Shown here one piece after another: positions 58,470 through 64,000 of a DNA stretch of 64,000 nt; positions within the stretch are counted from its first letter, which is position 1; each line of letters begins with the position of its first letter. The stretch is from Bilifractor sp002394235 (GTDB lineage Bacteria > Bacillota > Clostridia > Lachnospirales > Lachnospiraceae). The stretch lies in assembly GCF_052118845.1 (NCBI RefSeq), contig NZ_JBQKGJ010000006.1:95817-159816 (forward strand). Reading direction: 5' to 3'. The position numbers were made by a program, and so were the translations under genes. Under the pieces are notes generated by a model. It worked only from the letters and a program-made list of their open reading frames with translations, was not told the origin of the DNA and made no database searches.

Positions 58470-59441
58470 ATGAAAAACAAAACGAAAACGATTGCAGTAT
58501 GTGGCTGTATTTTTGCGATGACTACGGCGATGACAGCACCGGTGTACGCAGATACGAATGCGTCGGTATACAACAACCCGTATTTTGTAGAGAACTGGGC
58601 GGACAAGGCGGTCGCGGATCTTACCAGTTCGAATGGTTATACACTGATTCGTAGCGGAGAGGATTCTTCCAGCGACTGTGTGGGGGTTCTTACCCCGGGA
58701 GCCCTGGTAACTGTCGAGGGTGAGGAGAATGGCTGGACGAAGATCTCCTCCGGAAATATTGAAGGATACGTAAGTTCCGATCTTCTGGTAACTGGCGCGG
58801 AAGCAGAGGCAGAATACCTGGAGGAAAATACGGTCTATGGTACTGTGAACATAGCAGGTACACCGGTTTATTCCGGTGAGAGCACGGGAAGCCCTGTTCT
58901 CATGACGCTGGAGGACAAGGCGGGCGTGACACTGATCAGCGCAGACAACGGCTGGTTCAAGGTGAAGGTAAACGGCCAGACCGGTTACATCTCTACCGAT
59001 GCCGTTGCCATCAATGCGGATACGCATGACGCGGTTACGCTTGCAGAATTTGAAGCGGAGACCGGAATTGTGCCGGACACCACGACGAATACCGTGGACA
59101 GCTCCTATTCACAGGATGATATCAATCTTCTCGCTGCACTGATTCACTGCGAGGCGGGAGGGGAGAGCTATACCGGAAAGGTTGCAGTAGGAGCGGTCGT
59201 TCTTAACCGTGTTAACAGTGCCTCTTTTCCGAACACCATCTCCGAAGTTATTTACCAGAGCGGGCAGTTCACCCCGGCGTCGAGCGGAGCCCTCGCAGCC
59301 ACTCTTGCGTCCGGAGTCGATGCAGACTGTTATGCCGCGGCACAGGATGCGATCAACGGTGCGAATCCCGTGGGCAGCTGTCTCTACTTCCATGCGGGCG
59401 GCGGAAGCGGACTTACCATCGGAAATCAGACATTCTATTAA
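58470..59441 (+). CDS. Secreted SH3b-domain cell-wall hydrolase, SleB-like
   Basis: A 323-residue exported wall hydrolase. The signal peptide (MKNKTKTIAVCGCIFAMTTA...VYA) is followed by two bacterial SH3 domains (about 55-108 and 118-180) that bind peptidoglycan. The C-terminal SleB/Hydrolase_2 domain starts with LLAALIHCEAGGESYTGKVA, in which the Glu is the likely catalytic residue, and ends with a Gly-rich tail. AGGAGG lies five bases before ATG 58470. SleB itself degrades spore cortex; with SH3 domains and a vegetative-type promoter, this one more likely remodels the growing wall. Confidence 0.92.
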   Translation: MKNKTKTIAVCGCIFAMTTAMTAPVYADTNASVYNNPYFVENWADKAVADLTSSNGYTLIRSGEDSSSDCVGVLTPGALVTVEGEENGWTKISSGNIEGYVSSDLLVTGAEAEAEYLEENTVYGTVNIAGTPVYSGESTGSPVLMTLEDKAGVTLISADNGWFKVKVNGQTGYISTDAVAINADTHDAVTLAEFEAETGIVPDTTTNTVDSSYSQDDINLLAALIHCEAGGESYTGKVAVGAVVLNRVNSASFPNTISEVIYQSGQFTPASSGALAATLASGVDADCYAAAQDAINGANPVGSCLYFHAGGGSGLTIGNQTFY

Positions 59442-59497
59442 TCACATAACAATTTTCCAAATTAACCAATCAGATATAAGGACAGAAGGACCAGAAG

Positions 59498-59531
59498 GAG
59501 GCTGCGCAGTCAGCCTCTTTCTTGTTTTTTT
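59498..59531 (+). terminator. Intrinsic terminator of the SleB-like gene
   Basis: GAGGCTG (59498-59504) pairs with CAGCCTC (59511-59517), followed by TTTCTTGTTTTTTT. Confidence 0.88.
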
Positions 59532-59550
59532 AATGGATATGAGTTAAAAT
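59522..59550 (+). promoter_or_regulatory. Promoter of argF, overlapping the upstream terminator tail
   Basis: TTGTTT (59522-59527) and TAAAAT (59545-59550) are 17 bases apart. The -35 box is built from the T tract of the preceding terminator. Confidence 0.6.
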
Positions 59551-59614
59551 CAAACCATATGACTCGGAAGTAGAGCCGAAACCGCACAGCATCTATCCGG
59601 AGGAGGAAAATGAG

Positions 59615-60619
59615 ATGAATTTAAAGGGACGTAATTTTCTGACACTTAAAGATTTCACACCTGAGGAAATCACCTATTTACTTGACCTCTCGGCGAAATA
59701 TAAAGAGAAGAAGAAAAAAGGAATTCAGGTAGATTCTCTTCGCGGAAAGAATGTTGCGCTTATTTTTGAAAAGACGAGTACACGAACCCGTTGTTCCTTC
59801 GAAGTGGCCGCGCATGACCTCGGAATGGGAAGTACCTATCTGGATCCGTCTGGATCGCAGATCGGTAAGAAGGAAAGCATCGCTGATACTGCGCGCGTGC
59901 TCGGACGAATGTTCGAAGGTATTGAATACCGCGGTTTTGGTCAGAATATCGTAGAGGAGCTCGCAAAATATGCCGGGGTTCCTGTCTGGAATGGACTGAC
60001 AAATGAATATCATCCGACACAGATGCTGGCGGATATGCTGACGATTCGTGAACATTTCGGAAAGCTGAAAGGACTGAAGCTGGTCTATCTTGGTGACGCG
60101 CGCTACAACATGGGCAATTCTTATATGGTAGTCTGCGCGAAGCTGGGGTTGAAGTATGTTGCCTGTGCGCCGGAGAAGTATTTCCCGGATGCCGCGCTGG
60201 TGTCCCAGTGTGAGAAGTGGGCAGAGGAAAGCGGCGGTTCCATTACGCTGACGGAAAATGTCAGTGTAGGCGTACGTGACGCGGATATTGTGTGCACTGA
60301 CGTATGGGTATCTATGGGAGAGCCGGACGCTGTCTGGGAAGAAAGAATCCGGGACCTGACACCTTACAAGGTTACAAAGGAGGTCATGCAGACAGCCGGA
60401 CCGGATGCGATTTTCCTGCATTGTCTTCCGTCCTTCCATGATCTAGGCACAAAAATCGGAAAACAGATTCATGATAAATATGGTCTGAATGACATGGAAG
60501 TTACCGATGAAGTTTTTGAATCGGAGCAGTCTCTCGTATTTGACGAGGCAGAGAACAGAATGCACACGATCAAAGCAGTCATGGCCGCAACTCTCGGAGC
60601 GGACCGCGGCATGCTCTGA
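59615..60619 (+). CDS. argF: Ornithine carbamoyltransferase
   Basis: OTCase makes citrulline from ornithine and carbamoyl phosphate. The carbamoyl-phosphate loop STRTR lies at 55-59, the HPTQMLADMLT motif near 133, and HCLPSFHD (usually HCLPAFHD) near 272 binds ornithine. The 334-residue length is normal. GGAGGAGGAAAATGAG supplies the ribosome-binding site. No other arg biosynthesis or arginine deiminase genes are adjacent, so synthesis versus catabolism cannot be decided by context. Confidence 0.95.
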   Translation: MNLKGRNFLTLKDFTPEEITYLLDLSAKYKEKKKKGIQVDSLRGKNVALIFEKTSTRTRCSFEVAAHDLGMGSTYLDPSGSQIGKKESIADTARVLGRMFEGIEYRGFGQNIVEELAKYAGVPVWNGLTNEYHPTQMLADMLTIREHFGKLKGLKLVYLGDARYNMGNSYMVVCAKLGLKYVACAPEKYFPDAALVSQCEKWAEESGGSITLTENVSVGVRDADIVCTDVWVSMGEPDAVWEERIRDLTPYKVTKEVMQTAGPDAIFLHCLPSFHDLGTKIGKQIHDKYGLNDMEVTDEVFESEQSLVFDEAENRMHTIKAVMAATLGADRGML

Positions 60620-60641
60620 TCTGGAAGCTCATCATACGAAA

Positions 60642-60657
60642 TGCCAGAGCTCTGGCA
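60642..60657. repeat. 16-bp perfect palindrome downstream of argF
   Basis: TGCCAGAGCTCTGGCA reads the same on both strands. It has no loop, so it is more likely a protein-binding site than a hairpin. The rest of the 214-base gap to birA shows no gene. Confidence 0.6.
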
Positions 60658-60833
60658 GATGCATACACGGCTGCCCGACATGTCGAAAAACGATTGTTCT
60701 CACATGCGGGTCTGGCAAGCAGTCAGGCATGAAAGTGCCGCGCGATATGACAGACAAACCTGCGTAACGCACAGAAAGAGCAGCAGTGACAGTCAGGTGT
60801 GGGACAACCGAAGAAAAAACAGGAGAGTTGATC

Positions 60834-61640
60834 TTGGAGGAAGAAATAAACAGTCATCTGAGTGCAGACCGGATACAAAGCATGCTGCGCACGGATCGCT
60901 GGACCATTCACTACAGGGAATCTGTGGATTCCACCAATAACTGGGCCAGACAGGAGGCGGAAGAAGGCGCTCCCGACGGGAGCGTGTACCTTGCGGATAC
61001 GCAGACGGCAGGTAAAGGAAGCCGCGGCAGATCATGGGGATCTCCGGAGGGCACTTCCATATCGATGAGCCTCGTTCTGCGTCCGGAAATTGAAATGAGC
61101 AGGATTTCGATGATCACTCTTGTAATGGGACTAGGAGCGGCGGACGGAATCCGTGATGTGACCGGAATTGATACCGGGATCAAATGGCCGAACGATGTCG
61201 TGTGCAGAGGAAAGAAGCTCTGCGGCATTCTCACGGAAATGGGACCGAACGGGGATTATCTGGTTCCCGGAATCGGCATAAATGTGAACATGGACCGTTT
61301 TTCACGGGATCTGAGCGATAAAGCAACTTCCGTATTCCTCGAGACGGGGAGAAAATGTGACCGCGATCGCATCGCGGCCGGGATACTGGAATCATTTGGC
61401 AGATATTACGATGTTTTTCTTGAGACCGGTGACCTGACAGGTCTGATGGACCGTTACCAGGCGATCCTTGCAAACCGGGGCAGGAAGGTCAGGGTCATGA
61501 ATCAGAGCAATCCGTACAGCGGCACCGCATTGGGAATCGACCGGTTTGGTGAGCTGCTGGTGAAGAGAGAAGATACCGGAACGACAGAGAAGGTTTTTGC
61601 CGGCGAGGTATCGGTTCGTGGAATTTACGGTTATGTCTGA
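60834..61640 (+). CDS. birA: Biotin--[acetyl-CoA carboxylase] ligase, short form
   Basis: BirA activates biotin and attaches it to carboxylase carrier proteins. The catalytic domain is complete: STNNWARQEA, TAGKGSRGRSWGSPEG (biotinyl-AMP loop), KWPNDV, KKLCGILTEM and GIGINVN, followed by the C-terminal SH3-like domain. The N-terminal helix-turn-helix of bifunctional BirA repressors is missing, so this is a ligase only. TTG 60834 has AGGAGA seven bases upstream; a longer frame begins at GTG 60786 with no better site. Confidence 0.9.
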   Translation: MEEEINSHLSADRIQSMLRTDRWTIHYRESVDSTNNWARQEAEEGAPDGSVYLADTQTAGKGSRGRSWGSPEGTSISMSLVLRPEIEMSRISMITLVMGLGAADGIRDVTGIDTGIKWPNDVVCRGKKLCGILTEMGPNGDYLVPGIGINVNMDRFSRDLSDKATSVFLETGRKCDRDRIAAGILESFGRYYDVFLETGDLTGLMDRYQAILANRGRKVRVMNQSNPYSGTALGIDRFGELLVKREDTGTTEKVFAGEVSVRGIYGYV

Positions 61641-61857
61641 GGATTGGCACATGATGTCTGTAGAAAAGCGGACAGAGAATGGCGTCTATCAGATTCGGGA
61701 TAACGGACACCAGATGAATGGATGGATAAGATAGAATCCATCATTCGAAACAGCCGGTACAGAACATATAATTGAGAGCAGAAATCAGAGGATATAATCC
61801 GATAAAAAGATCCGGTCACACCGGTCAAATCGGAATCATTTGATAACAGAACAGAGA

Positions 61858-62196
61858 ATGAACGATAAAGATAAGAACAAGAATATTGTGCTCTGCGGAG
61901 CAAATTATTACGATAAAAAATACTATTTTAATGACAGTTTTTCCATACTTCCCCAGAAGATCCGTGACGAACTGCAGATCACTTGTGTCACCTTTACTGA
62001 GCAGTGCGGAGGAATTATCGTCCTGGAGTTTGATCCGGAGGGCAATCTTGAAATTCGTACCGAGGCGGAGCCGGCAGATGCTATGTATGACGACATAGGA
62101 GCAGGTCTTGCAGTGAAGAAGCTTCGCGAGGAGAAACAGGAGCTCTTTGAATCTATGGAACTGTTTTATAAAATATTTGCGGGCGGTGGTAACTGA
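61858..62196 (+). CDS. Small acidic conserved protein, DUF6145-like
   Basis: This 112-residue soluble protein looks like the small family annotated DUF6145 in Lachnospiraceae; function unknown. It has VLCGANYYDKKYYFNDSF, QITCVTFTEQCGGIIVLEFD and a C-terminal helix (AVKKLREEKQELFESMELF). The stop TGA overlaps the dusB ATG (TGATGA), so it is translated with dusB. ATG 61858 is chosen; the ribosome-binding site is weak. The 217-base gap upstream shows no convincing feature. Confidence 0.7.
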   Translation: MNDKDKNKNIVLCGANYYDKKYYFNDSFSILPQKIRDELQITCVTFTEQCGGIIVLEFDPEGNLEIRTEAEPADAMYDDIGAGLAVKKLREEKQELFESMELFYKIFAGGGN

Positions 62197-63167
62197 TGAA
62201 AATTCGGCCATTGAAAATCGGTAATGTTATAATTGATCATCCCGTAATACTCGGACCGATGGCAGGTGTCACAGACCTGCCATTTCGTGTTTTGTGTCAT
62301 GAACAGGGAGCAGGCCTTGTCTGCACGGAAATGGTGAGCGCAAAGGCTATACTATATAAAAACCGGAATACCCAGGCGCTGATGAGAACGGATCCAACGG
62401 AGCACCCTGTCTCGCTCCAGCTTTTTGGAAGTGATCCGGACTCTGTGTCAGAGGCGGCAGCAATGATTGAGGATCTTCCTTTTGAAATCCTGGATTTTAA
62501 TATGGGCTGTCCGGTACCGAAGGTCGTTAACAATATGGAAGGCTCGGCGCTGATGAAGGATCCGAAGCGTGGAGCGGCAATTATATCCGCTGTTGTGAAA
62601 AGAATCCGGAAACCCGTAACCGTAAAGATCCGAAAGGGATTTAATCTGGACTCGGTGAATGCGGTAGAGGTGGCGAAACGGATGGAGGATGCCGGCGTTT
62701 CCGCAATTGCGGTACATGGAAGAACACGGGAACAGTATTATTCCGGGGAGGCGGACTGGGAAATTATTCGCCAGGTAAAGAATGCGGTTTCGATCCCTGT
62801 AATTGGAAACGGTGATGTGGATTCTCCCCGCAAGGCAGAAAAAATGATGCGGGAGACCGGTGTGGATGGGGTTATGATCGCGAGGGCTGCCCGGGGAAAT
62901 CCGTGGATTTTTCATCAGGTTATTCATTATTTGGAGACGGGCGAAATTATTTCAAAGGCAGCGCCGAAAGAAGTATATGACATGATTCTTCGCCAGATGG
63001 ATCTGATGGTTCAATATAAAGGGGAATACACTGGCATCCGGGAAATGCGGAAGCATATTTCCTGGTACACGGCAGGATTCCCGAACTCTGCATCCCTTCG
63101 CAGGCGAATTAACGAAGCGGATACGGGCGACGAGATGCGAGAGCTGCTGAGGGAAACACTTATATAG
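62196..63167 (+). CDS. dusB: tRNA dihydrouridine synthase DusB
   Basis: A flavoenzyme that reduces uridines of tRNA to dihydrouridine. The TIM barrel has GPMAGVTDLPFR at the FMN site, FNMGCPVPKV with the catalytic Cys, KIRKGFN, VHGRTREQYY and GNGDV. The 323-residue length is normal. Its ATG overlaps the stop of the small upstream gene. In many Firmicutes greA follows dusB; here 619 bases of repeats and rRNA promoter come instead. Confidence 0.96.
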   Translation: MKIRPLKIGNVIIDHPVILGPMAGVTDLPFRVLCHEQGAGLVCTEMVSAKAILYKNRNTQALMRTDPTEHPVSLQLFGSDPDSVSEAAAMIEDLPFEILDFNMGCPVPKVVNNMEGSALMKDPKRGAAIISAVVKRIRKPVTVKIRKGFNLDSVNAVEVAKRMEDAGVSAIAVHGRTREQYYSGEADWEIIRQVKNAVSIPVIGNGDVDSPRKAEKMMRETGVDGVMIARAARGNPWIFHQVIHYLETGEIISKAAPKEVYDMILRQMDLMVQYKGEYTGIREMRKHISWYTAGFPNSASLRRRINEADTGDEMRELLRETLI

Positions 63168-63249
63168 CGATATCCATGACGCGCTTAATTTCGAAAGCAA
63201 CCTTTTTCCGAAAACTGCTTTTTTCTGAAGGCAACCATTGACACGCACG

Positions 63250-63398
63250 CGTTATGCAGTTTGAGACGCCCCGCCTGCGACGCAGGGAACAATCCGCAGC
63301 TTATGCAATTTGTGACGCTCCGCCTGCGGAGAAGCGAACCATCTACAGCATATACAGTTTTTGGAGTGCCCTGCTTTCGGGGGCATGACGGCATGGCG
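63250..63398 (+). repeat. 49-bp tandem units resembling right ends of the structured element
   Basis: Three units start with TTATGCAG (63252), TTATGCAA (63301) and TATACAG (63351), at an exact 49-base period. Each has TTTG followed by a GACGC-CCGCC-type segment, with the third most diverged. GCTTATGCA and GCATATACAG resemble the right terminal repeat (GCTTATACAG) of the structured elements. Confidence 0.75.
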
Positions 63399-63481
63399 GT
63401 TTACTGCATGAAATCCCGGATTTGCATGATGCTCATATGAAGGTTACTATATATTGGGCTGAATTCTGGGTAAAAACACAA

Positions 63482-63546
63482 GTTTTTTAAAAAAGAGAAA
63501 AAATTTAAAAAGGCTGTTGACTTTTCCCTGGGACTCGTGGTATTCT
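63482..63546 (+). promoter_or_regulatory. rRNA operon promoter with UP element
   Basis: TTGACT (63517-63522) and TATTCT (63541-63546) are 18 bases apart. The 30 bases upstream are nearly pure A and T, as expected of an UP element. About 240 bases of leader to the 16S start follow. Confidence 0.8.
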
Positions 63547-63786
63547 AAGTGAGCTGTCGCAAGAGAAACGATTTCATCTACGACAGACAATGAACATTGA
63601 CAACTGAACAGTAAAACACATCCTCGAAAATTCAAATGAAGTTTTATAAAATTTTTGTTTGAACGATCGAAAGTATTCAACGGGTTATCGAACTGTTCGC
63701 GGGGAGATAACGAATTGATTACGATCCTTTAAAACAGTAAAAAGGGATGAATTAGCCAAGTGTTAATTCTGAACGAATCAATCTTT

Positions 63787-64000
<214 letters not shown>

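Noticed and set aside
61651..61734. 27-codon + frame after birA
   Set aside because: It is very short, has no ribosome-binding site and resembles no known small protein.

Overview
The window looks like chromosomal core sequence from an anaerobic Clostridia, most likely a Lachnospiraceae (Clostridium cluster XIVa) species. The support is the Firmicutes order infB-rbfA-nrnA-truB-ribF, a SCIFF (six-cysteine) ranthipeptide with its radical-SAM maturase, fused secDF, HemZ, a SleB-type hydrolase, CvfB, a TrpR-like YerC protein, and a 16S rRNA 5' end of clostridial type at the right edge. Nearly all genes lie on the + strand. I see no phage, CRISPR array, transposase or resistance cassette.

Layout. 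1-6.4 kb: translation and ribosome-maturation operon (infB truncated at its 5' end, rbfA, nrnA, truB, ribF). 6.7-12.5 kb: yerC, an EamA exporter on the minus strand, hisH, hisF, ung and a SpoVB/MurJ-like flippase. 13-18 kb: a small secreted or membrane protein, then a transition-metal uptake cluster (CsoR-type repressor, DUF3786 protein, NikMN/CbiM-like permease, EcfT/CbiQ, CbiO ATPase). 18-21.5 kb: RlmI-like methyltransferase and the SCIFF peptide with its maturase. 21.5-35.5 kb: secDF, recJ, apt, relA, a metallo-beta-lactamase-fold hydrolase, hemZ, an HD-GYP-like protein, hisS, aspS. 35.6-44.9 kb: a seven-gene regulated ABC export cluster (GntR/YtrA-type regulator, ATPase, permease, HlyD-like adaptor, MacB-type ATPase, second HlyD-like adaptor, MacB/FtsX-type permease). 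45-63 kb: LUD protein, CBS protein, argS, HAD phosphatase, CPBP protease, tRNA-Gln(CUG), acyl-ACP thioesterase, cvfB, dnaE, pfkA, SpoU methyltransferase, SleB-like hydrolase, argF, birA, a small DUF6145-like protein and dusB. 63.5-64 kb: a strong rRNA promoter and the start of 16S rRNA.

The genes are mostly ordinary; the intergenic DNA is not. Two dispersed structured repeat families occupy gene junctions. The first is a ~175-181 bp element bounded by 11-13 bp terminal inverted repeats that fold it into a multi-arm structure. Three full copies (23903, 33437, 49971) differ in primary sequence, but their stems change in a compensatory way around a conserved tandem G-A internal loop. One copy supplies the stop codon of hisS. 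Degenerate or partial copies lie near 16.1, 44.9, 50.2 and 63.3 kb. The second family is a ~100 bp two-hairpin repeat with four near-identical copies (12.7, 25.9, 29.1, 56.8 kb). In addition, many junctions carry private tandem repeats (periods 16, 17, 36, 36, 36-38, 40, 41 and 49 bp) that copy stop codons or ribosome-binding sites. I consider the covarying terminal-inverted-repeat family the best candidate for an undescribed system.

All identifications come from reading sequence and protein motifs. No database search or folding program was run.
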